Shown: positions 19,248 to 28,939 of the stretch, piece by piece | How positions within the stretch are numbered: the first letter of the stretch is position 1 | Layout of the letters: each line of letters opens with the position of its first letter | Assembly: GCF_006148925.1 (NCBI RefSeq) | Contig: NZ_VAWB01000001.1 | Span: forward strand, 710,001 to 774,000 | DNA length: 64,000 nt | DNA from: Hyunsoonleella aestuarii | Lineage (GTDB): Bacteria > Bacteroidota > Bacteroidia > Flavobacteriales > Flavobacteriaceae | Direction: 5' to 3' | The notes under the pieces: model-generated | What the model was told of the DNA's origin: nothing | What the model saw: the letters and a program-made list of their open reading frames with translations, nothing else | The model's database searches: none | Made by a program: the position numbers and the translations under genes

Positions 19248-21134
19248 TTAATTTAGAATCGTAAACTCACAACGTCTGTTAATTTCGTATTCTTCTTTTG
19301 TACAAATTCCTGGTTTCGTGCACTCGTTAAGTGGTTGCATTTCACCGTAGCCAATACTTCTTAGTCTACTTCTATCAATACCTTGACTTACCAAATATTC
19401 CAAGGTTGAAGCTGCACGTCTTTTTGACAGCTCTAAGTTATATTGATCTTTACCACGTGCATCTGTATGTGCTGAAACTTCAACTTCCATAGATGGATAT
19501 TTTTTCATTAAATCTACTAATACGTTCAGCGTAATTGAAGCATCTTCACGAATTTTAGACCTATCAAAATCAAAATAGATTTTATCTAATTCTACTTGCA
19601 CATCACCTTTTTCGTTTTCCTTAACACGTTCTTCTGCATCTGCAAAAGATTCTAAAGACAAATAAATATTGTGACTTACCTTACCATTGCTATCAGTTGA
19701 AAATTCTACATCTTGAGGAATATAGGCTTTTCGAGTACCACGAATTGTGTATTTTTTATTTGGTTCTATTTTAAACAAATAATCAGCTTTTTCTCCAACA
19801 ATAGAATCTTGGAGCACTCTTCCCGTGTCATCCAAAAGCGTCACTAAAGCATTAGGCAATAATTCTTTGCTGTTTTTATCCTGCACAAGACCCTCAACTA
19901 AATATTTAGTTAAGATATTTTCTTCTCTCGACAATCCATACAATCTATCGCGTCCACTTCTATTAGAAGACAAATAACCTTTGTTTTTGCTTTCTTTTAT
20001 TACATAAGCAAAATCGTCAAGATTGCTATTTATTGAACTGCCAAGGTTTACCGGTTTATCAAAAGAGTTATTTACTTTATTACTTCTAAATACATCCAAA
20101 CCACCATATCCTTGATGGCCAATTGATGAAAAATATAACACGTCAAAATCACTAATATATGGGAATTGTTCCCGTTGTGATGTGTTGATTTTATCTCCTA
20201 AATTTTCAGGTTCTCCAAAGGTTCCATCTTCATTAATAGCCACTTTATAGATATCGAAACTACCCAATGTACCAGGCATATCACTTGCAAAATAAAGTGT
20301 CTTTCCATCTTTACTTAAACTAGGATGCTCGGTACTGTATGCATTAGAGTTAAATGGTAATGCTTTTACATTTGTCCATTTATTTTCAACAAATTCAGCT
20401 TTAAATATTTTAACATGAGCAATTCTTTCTCCATCTGATTTAATACGTGACTTATTGGTTCTATTAAAATACATAGTCTTACCATCTTTACTAAAAGTAA
20501 CGTTACTTTCATGCGAATCTGTATTTATTTCATCTGAAAATGGTGTGATATTTTCAATTTTTCCATCACTAGTTAAGGTTGCTTTATATAAATCCAGATA
20601 CGGCAAATTATTCCAACTGTAAGTTGGGTTTTCATTATTTCTTGCCGAAGCAAAAGCTACTTTATCGTCTCCGTAAAAAGATAATCCAAAATCACTACTT
20701 GAATTTGCATTATCTAGGGCAGAAAGCTTAAATACATGGGGTGTTGTTTTTTCATTTAATTCAATAAACGACTCTGTATCAAAATTTTCACCAAAATATT
20801 TACTTAGTTGAACATCGGCTTCTTTATAATTTTTCGAACCCATTAAAGCCTGGGCATATCTAAATCGTAAATCAACATCTAAAGAATCTGAATAATTAGT
20901 AAATAATTCTTTATAAGTAGTAGCAGCATTACTCATATTTGCATTGTAGTAATAACTATCTGCTAAGTTTTGAAGCACTGTTTTTGATCGGTTTTTTGTT
21001 TCATAAATTTCAGCTGCCTCTGCATAAGCTTTCAGCTCGAAAAGTTTATGTGCTCTTTTTAAATTTCCTTTCTGAGCTAGCGTGATTCCACTAACTAATA
21101 AAAGGCTTGCAAGTATGTATATGTGTTTTTTCAT
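19248..21134 (-). CDS. TPR / PD40 propeller / OmpA-domain protein (PorE-like)
   Basis: A 628-residue exported protein with signal peptide (about 1-20, ending TLAQ), TPR-like helices (about 25-135), WD40-like PD40 repeats (about 150-400; repeated SKDGKTMYF / SKDGKTLYFASD), a carboxypeptidase-regulatory-like fold (about 410-490) and an OmpA peptidoglycan-binding domain (about 510-628; YFDFDRSKIR, HTDARG, LSKRRA). This is the domain order of T9SS component PorE of Porphyromonas. In flavobacteria such proteins usually sit beside a PorP/SprF-like barrel and a large surface protein, as here. It probably ties that assembly to peptidoglycan. It lacks an obvious lipobox Cys. Whether it is the general PorE or a dedicated partner of the adjacent adhesin cannot be decided; the latter fits the operon better. 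Confidence 0.88.
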   Translation of the reverse strand: MKKHIYILASLLLVSGITLAQKGNLKRAHKLFELKAYAEAAEIYETKNRSKTVLQNLADSYYYNANMSNAATTYKELFTNYSDSLDVDLRFRYAQALMGSKNYKEADVQLSKYFGENFDTESFIELNEKTTPHVFKLSALDNANSSSDFGLSFYGDDKVAFASARNNENPTYSWNNLPYLDLYKATLTSDGKIENITPFSDEINTDSHESNVTFSKDGKTMYFNRTNKSRIKSDGERIAHVKIFKAEFVENKWTNVKALPFNSNAYSTEHPSLSKDGKTLYFASDMPGTLGSFDIYKVAINEDGTFGEPENLGDKINTSQREQFPYISDFDVLYFSSIGHQGYGGLDVFRSNKVNNSFDKPVNLGSSINSNLDDFAYVIKESKNKGYLSSNRSGRDRLYGLSREENILTKYLVEGLVQDKNSKELLPNALVTLLDDTGRVLQDSIVGEKADYLFKIEPNKKYTIRGTRKAYIPQDVEFSTDSNGKVSHNIYLSLESFADAEERVKENEKGDVQVELDKIYFDFDRSKIREDASITLNVLVDLMKKYPSMEVEVSAHTDARGKDQYNLELSKRRAASTLEYLVSQGIDRSRLRSIGYGEMQPLNECTKPGICTKEEYEINRRCEFTILN

Positions 21135-21151
21135 CTTTATAGTCTTTAATT

Positions 21152-22108
21152 TTAGAAGAATCTAGGTGAACGATCGTAACCACTTTTGAGACCGAATAAA
21201 TCGACATCAAACAAAATAAATATTTCGTGAGATCCAGAATTGAAATCTCCTAAGTTAGAGGTTGTAAAATCGTAGGCATAACCAATCCTTAAATCTGGAG
21301 CAACTCTAAAATTTACTAAAGCACTTATGGCATCATCTAAACGATAGCCTAAACCAGCTTCAAGTTTTTCATTAATTAAAACGTTTGCTGTTATATCTAA
21401 TGCTAAAGGGGCTCCACTTACAGCTTTTGCCATAAATGCTGGTTTCAATTTTAAATTTTCATTAATGTCGAAAACATATCCACCTGTTAAAAAATAATGA
21501 ACACTTTGTACACCGGTTGATTTAATTCCATTCTCCGTTTCAATATGTTTTGTAGTTAACATATTTGGAGCAGACAGACCTAGATAATACCTATCTGTAA
21601 AGTAGAATGCTCCAATACCAATATTTGGAAATGTTTTACTGATGTTATCATTAAAGGCTATATCTGTTGATGTATTTCCTGATTGTAATACAAAACCATT
21701 AAAATTTGTGTTAAAGAAGGTAAAACCTGCTTTTAGTCCGAAAGATATTTTACCATCTGCTCCTGCAGGTAACACGTATGCAAAATCTGCATATATATTA
21801 TTCTCTGTAACTACATCTCCTATATTATCATTTGTAAATGAAATACCAGCTTCTATTTTTTGATTGATAGGCGTGTGTGCAAAGAATGTTCCTGTTTTAG
21901 GTGCACCTTCTATGCCTACCCATTGTGTTCTATATAATCCACCTAAATTTAGCATCCCTTCGTCTGCGGTTGCATAGGCTGGATTAATCACACTCATATT
22001 GTACATATACTGTGTAAACTGCGGGTCTTGTTGCCCAAAGCTCTGTAAAGACACTAAAGCGATACTAAACAAAGCAATTATTTTATGATATATATTTAAA
22101 TTTTTCAT
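21152..22108 (-). CDS. PorP/SprF family type IX secretion outer-membrane protein
   Basis: A 318-residue protein with a signal peptide (about 1-25, ending QSFGQQ) followed by DPQFTQYMYNMSVINPAYA, the diagnostic start of the PorP/SprF family. The rest is a beta-barrel with a terminal aromatic residue (PRFF). SprF in Flavobacterium is needed for surface delivery of its neighbour SprB, so this gene is likely specific for the adhesin 26 nt upstream (22134-25772). It is 18 nt ahead of the PorE-like gene, which indicates co-transcription. Confidence 0.92.
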   Translation of the reverse strand: MKNLNIYHKIIALFSIALVSLQSFGQQDPQFTQYMYNMSVINPAYATADEGMLNLGGLYRTQWVGIEGAPKTGTFFAHTPINQKIEAGISFTNDNIGDVVTENNIYADFAYVLPAGADGKISFGLKAGFTFFNTNFNGFVLQSGNTSTDIAFNDNISKTFPNIGIGAFYFTDRYYLGLSAPNMLTTKHIETENGIKSTGVQSVHYFLTGGYVFDINENLKLKPAFMAKAVSGAPLALDITANVLINEKLEAGLGYRLDDAISALVNFRVAPDLRIGYAYDFTTSNLGDFNSGSHEIFILFDVDLFGLKSGYDRSPRFF

Positions 22109-22133
22109 CTTTTCTAAATTTCGCTTTATCTAA

Positions 22134-25100
22134 TTATCTACTTAAGTATAACCTTCCTTGAATAGGTTTCTTGACTCCATCGTTAAAATTGAATACATAA
22201 AAGTAAACACCAACTGGCAAATCTCCTTGACCAAAAGTCCCGGATTGATTCGATTTTCCATCAAATCTTGCGGTACTGGCATTACCTTTATACACCAAAT
22301 TTCCGTAGCGATTATATATTTCCATCACAAAATCAGGAAATAGAACATCTAAATTATCCACATCAAAAGTGTCATTAGTTCCATCACCGTTTGGTGAAAA
22401 TCCATCAGGTATTACTAATTCTCCACAATCTGATAAATCAGGTATTACCTCCAAACGAATACTGCTTTCGCATCCTGTAATAGGATTAACTAAAGCCGCA
22501 TAATAGGTCGTATTATTGGATAGTAAATCGGGGTCATTAACAACATTACCTCCTGTAAGGGCATCATACCACACAATATTATTAGATGATGCATCATATT
22601 CTACAATATTTAAGTTTAGGTCATTAATTGTTGGACCATCATTAATACAATAGGTTTCAGATGGATCGCTCAAGGATGGTGTTGCCGTATCATTAATACT
22701 AACATCTACCTGAACACTTACAGAAGACGGACATCCACTTGTACCAGTTTGTGTAGCAAAATAATCTTCTCCATCAATTAAATTATCTGCTGGATTTAAT
22801 GTAATTGTTAATGTTGCATCCGTGTACCAAGTAATCATACCTGTAGCAGTTAAATTCATATCTAAATCAGCTACGGTTGGGTTGTCTACTAAACAATATG
22901 ATGGGTTCGGATTAACAACCGTTGGTGGTGGGCTATCACCTATAGTTGCAGTAATAGTTGCACTTGCTCCACTTGTACAAGGTGCAGTTGGTGCAATAGT
23001 ATAGGTGTAATCTCCTGCTATATCAACCAAAGGATCAAAAACACCTGTTCCACTAGCTAAAGCTGGAGACCAAGTTCCGCCTGTTTGAGCACCTCCTAAA
23101 AAGCCAAATAAATCGGTTGGTCCATCTGCAACACATACAGTAACAGAATTATCTGATCCTGCATTAGCAACCTGAGTAACAGATACTGCAACATTACTAC
23201 TTACATCGCCACATACATTGGATAATGTATAGGTGTAAGTACCTGAAGCATCTACGGTTGGATCAAAAACACCTGTTCCACTTGTTAAAGCAGGTGACCA
23301 TGTTCCACCAGTATCTGCACCTCCTAGTAGAGGAAATAAATCTGTAGTCCCACTATCTTCACAAATATTGATTGAGGCCGGTGTTCCCGGATTTAATGAT
23401 TCTTCAATAGTTATGCTTACGTTAACACTAGCATCAACACATGGAGCCGTAGCCGCAATAAAATAAGTGAAATTATAAGTGCCTGCTGAAAGTATGGTGC
23501 CGTCTAAGCTATTACCAGAGACTGCTCCTGTACCATCAGTGTCTTGCCAAACACCTCCAGAATCTTGAGTCCCATCTAAAGTTGAAAATAAATCGATACT
23601 GTTATTGTTGTTGCATTCGGTAACGGGCGATCCTACATTTCCAGCCACTGGTGTTTGATTTACTGATGCTGATACTAAAGTCCTAATTGAAGATTCACAA
23701 CCTGTTGTTGGGTCAGTTTGAGTTGCATAATACATACCACCGTCTGTTAAATCGATAGTTCCAGATATAGGTGTTCCTCCTGTTGCCTGTTCGTACCACT
23801 GTATATTTGTTCCAGTAACCGTAATATCTCCAACGGTTCCAGCATCACAAAATGATTGGGTAGGAGAAGCCGTTGGAGGTGGTGGATCGTTTATAATAAC
23901 AGTAACTGTTACTAAAACGTCATCACACGAACCTACTGCATCTACATCGAATGTGAAATTATAAGTTCCATCACCTAAACCGTCTACTGTAAGAGTGTTA
24001 CCGGTTAAAGCTGATGAACCATTATCATCATTCCATGTACCTGTTTGATCTTCGCCTTCTAATAAGTCAAATAAATCAACTGTTTGACCTGCTGTTAATT
24101 CCGAAGCACAAAATTCAAGTGGTGCATTTGGAGTTCCCGATTCGGGAGCTGGTTCAATAGTAATTGTAATTGGTTCTGTATCTGTACAAGTTCCATTATC
24201 AATGGTATAATTAAAAGTATAAGGGCTTCCCGCCACAGTAAAACCTGTAATGTCTAGTGTGTTTGAAATTGTGTTGTTACTTGAGTCTGTCCACGTACCA
24301 GAGTTATTGTCTTGAGAACCGTCTAGCGCGTTGAATAAATCGAACGGTGAATTGGCAACAATATCATTTTCACAAAATACCTGATTAATAGCATTACCCG
24401 CATTTGGATCTTGAAGTACAGTAACTTGCACGGTAGTAGATTCTTCAACGCATGGACTTGGTAACATATTCTGAGTATATGTAAAGCTGTATGTACCTGG
24501 TGTAAGACCAACTAAATTAAATGGTGAAGCCACTGGAGGATCTGCACTAGAAGTACCTTGTGTCCATAGACCATTTGGATCTTCATTATCTAACAAACTA
24601 AACAAATCGAATGCACTAGGTAAGTCCGCTTCACAATAACTAGCAGGATTTGCCGATGAAGGTATTCCAGAATTAAGAATCTCAAATAACGTTATAGTTA
24701 CAGCTGAAACACCATCTGGACAAACACCATTACTTGGCACTGTATAGGTATAAACATTTGTACTTGGCGCTGTTAAAGCTGAAATATTTACAGTACCAAT
24801 ATGTCCATTAGAGGTAGTAGTTGGTCCTGTCCAAGTTCCCGATGTATCAGGCGTTCCTCCTAAAAGAGTAAACAAATCAAAATCTGATGTTGGGATACTA
24901 TCTTCACAATATTCCAAACTAGTCGGTGTTCCTGGATCTACTGGAATATCAATATTAACTGTTACAGGTATTGGATTACTATCACAAAAGAAGTCATCTA
25001 CCTGAACGTAATAGGTGTTTCCATTAACCAACGGTGTAGATGGTGATAGAGCAGGTTGTACTGGGTTCCCAAATATGTCTAAATCTACATACCAACTAAA

Positions 25101-25772
25101 ACTCGCCGTTGTTCCTGGATCGAGATTCCCAATAGTTGGACTTGAAGCTGAACATAGTAATTGAGGACTAGCAGGTGTTGGATCTGGTGGAGAATTAAAT
25201 AATCCAACATTACCAACTTCAATTTGGCTTTCGCATCCTACATTATCAATAAAAACAATATAATAGCTAAATGCTCCAACCACAATGGTATCAGTCGTAT
25301 TTGCCTCATCTGATAACTCCGAATCATTATAAACTTCAACCGAACCCCCGGAAGGAATAAACGGTTGTAATACATCATTTATATAGGTTTGAATGGTTGC
25401 ATTTTCATTACTACAATAAAGCCTATCTAAGTTTTGATTGGATGGACTTACGGAAAAAGAAACTGTTAACGATGGTCTCGAAATACAGTTTTCAGAATTA
25501 TTATCGGCGTAGTAGGTACCCTCTGCCACTAATTCTGTATCAAAATAAGATGTTCCACCTGTAGCGGAATTATACCAAACTATACCATCTCCTCCATCCG
25601 TTGCAAAAGCATCTAAATCACCAAAAGTAAGTCCCGAAGCATCACATATTGGTGGTGGATTTGAGTTTGTAATTGTAGGGCATTGAGCAGAAACATACGT
25701 GGTAGTCCAAAATAATAACAAAATAAAGGATACTATGTTTAGCAGGTTCCTTAATAAGGGTTTTGCGTTCAT
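22134..25772 (-). CDS. Large secreted adhesin-like protein with gliding-motility (type B) C-terminal domain
   Basis: A 1212-residue exported protein. Signal peptide about 1-30 (ending TYVSAQ). The body is a string of Ig-like or PKD-like modules with repeated patterns such as YCEADLPSAFDLFSLL and GTWTDSS, many paired cysteines, and very few Lys or Arg. Residues about 1120-1212 form the gliding-motility-associated C-terminal domain (VIPDGFSPNGDGTNDTF ... YNRYGNLVY), the type B sorting signal for T9SS export used by SprB-like proteins. Two near-identical internal modules lie at about residues 813-920. It is the first gene of the trio with the PorP/SprF-like and PorE-like genes. Ligand and role in motility or attachment are inference only. 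Confidence 0.9.
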   Translation of the reverse strand: MNAKPLLRNLLNIVSFILLLFWTTTYVSAQCPTITNSNPPPICDASGLTFGDLDAFATDGGDGIVWYNSATGGTSYFDTELVAEGTYYADNNSENCISRPSLTVSFSVSPSNQNLDRLYCSNENATIQTYINDVLQPFIPSGGSVEVYNDSELSDEANTTDTIVVGAFSYYIVFIDNVGCESQIEVGNVGLFNSPPDPTPASPQLLCSASSPTIGNLDPGTTASFSWYVDLDIFGNPVQPALSPSTPLVNGNTYYVQVDDFFCDSNPIPVTVNIDIPVDPGTPTSLEYCEDSIPTSDFDLFTLLGGTPDTSGTWTGPTTTSNGHIGTVNISALTAPSTNVYTYTVPSNGVCPDGVSAVTITLFEILNSGIPSSANPASYCEADLPSAFDLFSLLDNEDPNGLWTQGTSSADPPVASPFNLVGLTPGTYSFTYTQNMLPSPCVEESTTVQVTVLQDPNAGNAINQVFCENDIVANSPFDLFNALDGSQDNNSGTWTDSSNNTISNTLDITGFTVAGSPYTFNYTIDNGTCTDTEPITITIEPAPESGTPNAPLEFCASELTAGQTVDLFDLLEGEDQTGTWNDDNGSSALTGNTLTVDGLGDGTYNFTFDVDAVGSCDDVLVTVTVIINDPPPPTASPTQSFCDAGTVGDITVTGTNIQWYEQATGGTPISGTIDLTDGGMYYATQTDPTTGCESSIRTLVSASVNQTPVAGNVGSPVTECNNNNSIDLFSTLDGTQDSGGVWQDTDGTGAVSGNSLDGTILSAGTYNFTYFIAATAPCVDASVNVSITIEESLNPGTPASINICEDSGTTDLFPLLGGADTGGTWSPALTSGTGVFDPTVDASGTYTYTLSNVCGDVSSNVAVSVTQVANAGSDNSVTVCVADGPTDLFGFLGGAQTGGTWSPALASGTGVFDPLVDIAGDYTYTIAPTAPCTSGASATITATIGDSPPPTVVNPNPSYCLVDNPTVADLDMNLTATGMITWYTDATLTITLNPADNLIDGEDYFATQTGTSGCPSSVSVQVDVSINDTATPSLSDPSETYCINDGPTINDLNLNIVEYDASSNNIVWYDALTGGNVVNDPDLLSNNTTYYAALVNPITGCESSIRLEVIPDLSDCGELVIPDGFSPNGDGTNDTFDVDNLDVLFPDFVMEIYNRYGNLVYKGNASTARFDGKSNQSGTFGQGDLPVGVYFYVFNFNDGVKKPIQGRLYLSR
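23008..23334 (-). repeat. Near-identical internal modules in the adhesin gene
   Basis: Two copies of about 95 nt (roughly 23008-23105 and 23235-23334) encode GGTWSPAL(T/A)SGTGVFDP followed by a similar strand ending in YTYT. Similarity at the DNA level suggests recent duplication or gene conversion inside the gene. Confidence 0.7.
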
Positions 25773-25897
25773 GACTGGATTTGGTTTAGAATATTATTAT
25801 TAATAATCTCTTTAATAAACTGAATCACTCCTAGACTAAATTGTTCTATCTAAAATTCAATATCAGTTTTTACGAACGCAATTTAACTGATTTTTTC

Positions 25898-25938
25898 GTA
25901 TTTCATCGTATTATTTTAAGTTTTTTTGTATTTCATCG
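25898..25938. promoter_or_regulatory. Direct repeat upstream of the adhesin operon
   Basis: The 11-mer GTATTTCATCG occurs at 25898-25908 and again at 25928-25938, a 30-bp period, each copy preceded by a T-run. It lies about 125-165 nt before the adhesin start at 25772. The spacing of about three helical turns would put two protein binding sites on one face of the DNA. No consensus TAnnTTTG is evident in the gap. Confidence 0.35.
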
Positions 25939-25960
25939 AAAAAAAATATCGCTTTAACGA

Positions 25961-25990
25961 TAAAAGCTCGCTAATATTAGCGAGCTTTTA
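25961..25990 (-). terminator. Terminator of the act-cta respiratory operon
   Basis: A perfect 14-bp inverted repeat (25961-25974 with 25977-25990) lies 24 nt after the ctaD stop codon. The stem is A-rich on one side and T-rich on the other, which gives a terminal T run on the minus strand. Confidence 0.8.
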
Positions 25991-26013
25991 ACACATATTA
26001 TGAAATATTCTAT

Positions 26014-27807
26014 TTAATGTTGTAATTCTTCCTCTCCGTCTTTAAGTGGAATATTTTGAGGAACAAAATCTACATCATGTCCCGGTTTACTATAATCGTA
26101 AGGCCAACGGTGTACATGAGGAATTTCCCCTTCCCAATTACCATGAATATGTTTGATTGGCGCAGTCCATTCTAAAGTTGTAGATTTCCAAGGGTTTTGT
26201 ACTGTTTTCTTTCCATAGAAAATACTAGCAAAAAAATTGTATAAATATAATATTTGAACAACCCCCCCTACTAAAGCAAATATGGTAATTATAACATTTA
26301 CATTAGCTAAGTCATCAAATAATGGGAAATTACTATTTGTATAATAGCGTCTCGGTAAACCTGCCATTCCAATAAAATGCATTGGGAAGAATACCCCATA
26401 AGCACAAACAGCTGTTACCCAGAAGTGAATATATCCTAAATTCTTATTAAGCATTCTACCAAACATTTTAGGATACCAGTGATAAATACCAGCAAACATA
26501 CCATACAAGGCAGATATACCCATTACTAAATGGAAATGCGCTACTACAAAATAAGTATCGTGAACATTAATATCTAATGCAGAATCTCCAAGAATAATAC
26601 CTGTCAATCCTCCTGTTATGAACGTTGAGACAAATCCAATTGAAAATAGCATAGCCGGATTCATCTGTAAATTACCTTTCCAGAGTGTTGTAATCCAGTT
26701 GAATGCCTTGACCGCTGATGGAATTGCAATTAACAAGGTCGTAAAAGTAAATACAGACCCTAAAAATGGGTTCATACCAGATATAAACATATGGTGACCC
26801 CAAACAATAGTTGATAAAAATGCAATTGCAAGTATTGAAGCAATCATAGCTCGATAACCAAAAATAGGTTTACGCGAATTGGATGCCATTATTTCTGACA
26901 CCAGTCCCATTGCTGGTAAAATTACAATATATACTTCTGGGTGACCCAAAAACCAAAACAAGTGTTCAAATAATACAGGTGAACCTCCTTGATAATGTAA
27001 TACTTCACCTTGAATAAATATATCAGACAGGAAGAATGATGTTCCAAAACTTCTGTCCATGATTAATAATAACGCTGCAGATAATAATACTGGGAATGAA
27101 ATAACACCTATTACCGCAGTAATAAAAAAACACCATATAGTTAATGGTAGCCTTGTCATAGACATTCCTTTAGTACGCAAGTTTATTACTGTTACTATAT
27201 AGTTTAGTGAACCTAATAATGATGAAGCAATGAAAATAGCCATAGAGACTAACCATAACGTCATTCCCATACCAGATCCGGCTTGAGCCATTGGCAAAGC
27301 ACTTAATGGAGGATAAATAGTCCAACCTGCTGCTGCTGGTCCAGCTTCAACAAACAAAGAAATAACCATGATTACACTTGATAAGAAGAATAACCAGTAA
27401 GATACCATGTTTAAGAAACCTGATGCCATATCTCGTGCACCAATTTGTAATGGAATTAATAAGTTACTAAATGTACCACTTAACCCTGCAGTTAATACGA
27501 AAAATACCATAATAGTACCATGTATGGTAACTAAAGCTAAATAAATATCTGCGTCCATAACACCGTCTGGTGCCCATTTGCCTAATAATGCCTCAAAGAT
27601 AACATTAGGCTCTTCTGGCCATGCTATTTGCATTCTCATCATCATAGACATTAAAACCCCAATAACGCCCATGATAGTTCCTGTAATTAGGTACTGCTTA
27701 GCAATCATTTTATGGTCTTGACTAAATATATATTTAGTCACAAATGTTTCTTTATGATGATGTCCGTGATCGTCGTCGTGAGCGTGGTTATCTGCGTGTG
27801 CTGACAT
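26014..27807 (-). CDS. ctaD: Cytochrome c oxidase subunit I (aa3-type)
   Basis: Catalytic subunit of the terminal haem-copper oxidase: it reduces oxygen to water and pumps protons. The 597 residues include the Cu-B/cross-link motif HPEVY (His289-Tyr293), haem ligands His424 and His426 in VVAHFHLVMG, and IHGTIMVFF with the low-spin haem ligand. These place it in the A-type family. The N-terminus has a histidine/aspartate-rich tail of about 20 residues (HDDDHGHHHK). It is the last gene of the operon after ctaC and the alternative complex III genes, consistent with a complex III/oxidase supercomplex. Confidence 0.97.
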   Translation of the reverse strand: MSAHADNHAHDDDHGHHHKETFVTKYIFSQDHKMIAKQYLITGTIMGVIGVLMSMMMRMQIAWPEEPNVIFEALLGKWAPDGVMDADIYLALVTIHGTIMVFFVLTAGLSGTFSNLLIPLQIGARDMASGFLNMVSYWLFFLSSVIMVISLFVEAGPAAAGWTIYPPLSALPMAQAGSGMGMTLWLVSMAIFIASSLLGSLNYIVTVINLRTKGMSMTRLPLTIWCFFITAVIGVISFPVLLSAALLLIMDRSFGTSFFLSDIFIQGEVLHYQGGSPVLFEHLFWFLGHPEVYIVILPAMGLVSEIMASNSRKPIFGYRAMIASILAIAFLSTIVWGHHMFISGMNPFLGSVFTFTTLLIAIPSAVKAFNWITTLWKGNLQMNPAMLFSIGFVSTFITGGLTGIILGDSALDINVHDTYFVVAHFHLVMGISALYGMFAGIYHWYPKMFGRMLNKNLGYIHFWVTAVCAYGVFFPMHFIGMAGLPRRYYTNSNFPLFDDLANVNVIITIFALVGGVVQILYLYNFFASIFYGKKTVQNPWKSTTLEWTAPIKHIHGNWEGEIPHVHRWPYDYSKPGHDVDFVPQNIPLKDGEEELQH

Positions 27808-27836
27808 AATCTTATATCGTGTTTATCTTTTTTTAA

Positions 27837-28910
27837 TTAGTTTACTAGAGAGTTCTTGAATTCCTTTTGCTCTTTCATCCAAGCATCATATTCTTCTTGA
27901 GTTTCCACTACAATTTTCATTTGCATATTGTAGTGAGACTTACCACAAATTTTATTACATAGCAATAAGTAATCAAATTCATAGCGTTCTAAAGGTTCTT
28001 CTCCTTGAGCTATTAAAGGCTTACTATTTTCAACTCTAATTTTATTAATATTGGCTACCTTCTCTATCATTTGAGATGTTTGACGCATGTCTGCTGTTGT
28101 AACCGTTGGTGTAAAACCAAATTGAGTAATCATACCTGGAACACAGTTCATTTGTGCTCTAAAGTGAGGCATGTATGCCGAGTGTAAAACATCTTGAGAG
28201 CGCATTTTAAATAAAACTGGTCTTCCAACAGGTAAATGTAACTCCGTCGTAATTACATCATCTTGAGCGTTAGGATCTGACTCATCTAAACCCAAAATGT
28301 TAGCACGATCAATATCGATTAAACGAACATTTGCTTTACCTAAGGTATTATCTGCGCCACCATATCTGGCTTTCCAGTTAAATTGTTGTGCATATAATTC
28401 AACCACCAAAGGATCATCGCTTTCATCAACACCCATTATGTTAATCCAGGTATTTAATCCGTATATAATTAAACCAGCCAAAACAATTACAGGAATAATT
28501 GTCCAAATAGCTTCTAATTTATTATTATCAGCAAAGAATAATGCCTTTTTACCCTTTTCACCTTTGTATTTAAAAGCAAAATAATGTAATAAAAACTGGG
28601 TAACGGTTTGAACAAAGAAGATGATTATCATAGAGATAATCATTAAATTATCAATAGTTGGTCCGTGCTCTGAAGCAGAATTAGATACCAATGGTAAATC
28701 TCCCCATTTTACAAAAGACACAATGGTAATTACATATATGAAAGCTAAAAAGCCCATCATTAAGTAACCATTGATGCTATTATCTTTATCGGTTGCTACA
28801 CCTGGGTTATCATTTTCATTTTTAGCTTGAGCTAAATCGAAAATTTTAACCATTTGCCAAATGGCAACTAAAATAAATACTAAAACTATAATTGTTAATA
28901 AAGCAGTCAT
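27837..28910 (-). CDS. ctaC: Cytochrome c oxidase subunit II
   Basis: Accepts electrons at the Cu-A centre and passes them to subunit I. In the 357 residues, Cu-A ligands are His243 (VLHSAYMP), Cys318, Cys322, His326 and Met329 (CNKICGKSHYNM). The position usually held by Glu between the two Cys is Lys320; only its backbone carbonyl is a ligand, so copper binding should survive. There are three membrane segments (about 3-24, 50-67 and 88-112), plus one near 135-152, more than the usual two. No CxxCH is present, so there is no fused cytochrome c domain; electrons must come from a separate haem, probably ActA or ActE. Confidence 0.95.
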   Translation of the reverse strand: MTALLTIIVLVFILVAIWQMVKIFDLAQAKNENDNPGVATDKDNSINGYLMMGFLAFIYVITIVSFVKWGDLPLVSNSASEHGPTIDNLMIISMIIIFFVQTVTQFLLHYFAFKYKGEKGKKALFFADNNKLEAIWTIIPVIVLAGLIIYGLNTWINIMGVDESDDPLVVELYAQQFNWKARYGGADNTLGKANVRLIDIDRANILGLDESDPNAQDDVITTELHLPVGRPVLFKMRSQDVLHSAYMPHFRAQMNCVPGMITQFGFTPTVTTADMRQTSQMIEKVANINKIRVENSKPLIAQGEEPLERYEFDYLLLCNKICGKSHYNMQMKIVVETQEEYDAWMKEQKEFKNSLVN

Positions 28911-28939
28911 TGTTATCGTTCGTCTTTATTTATATCTAA

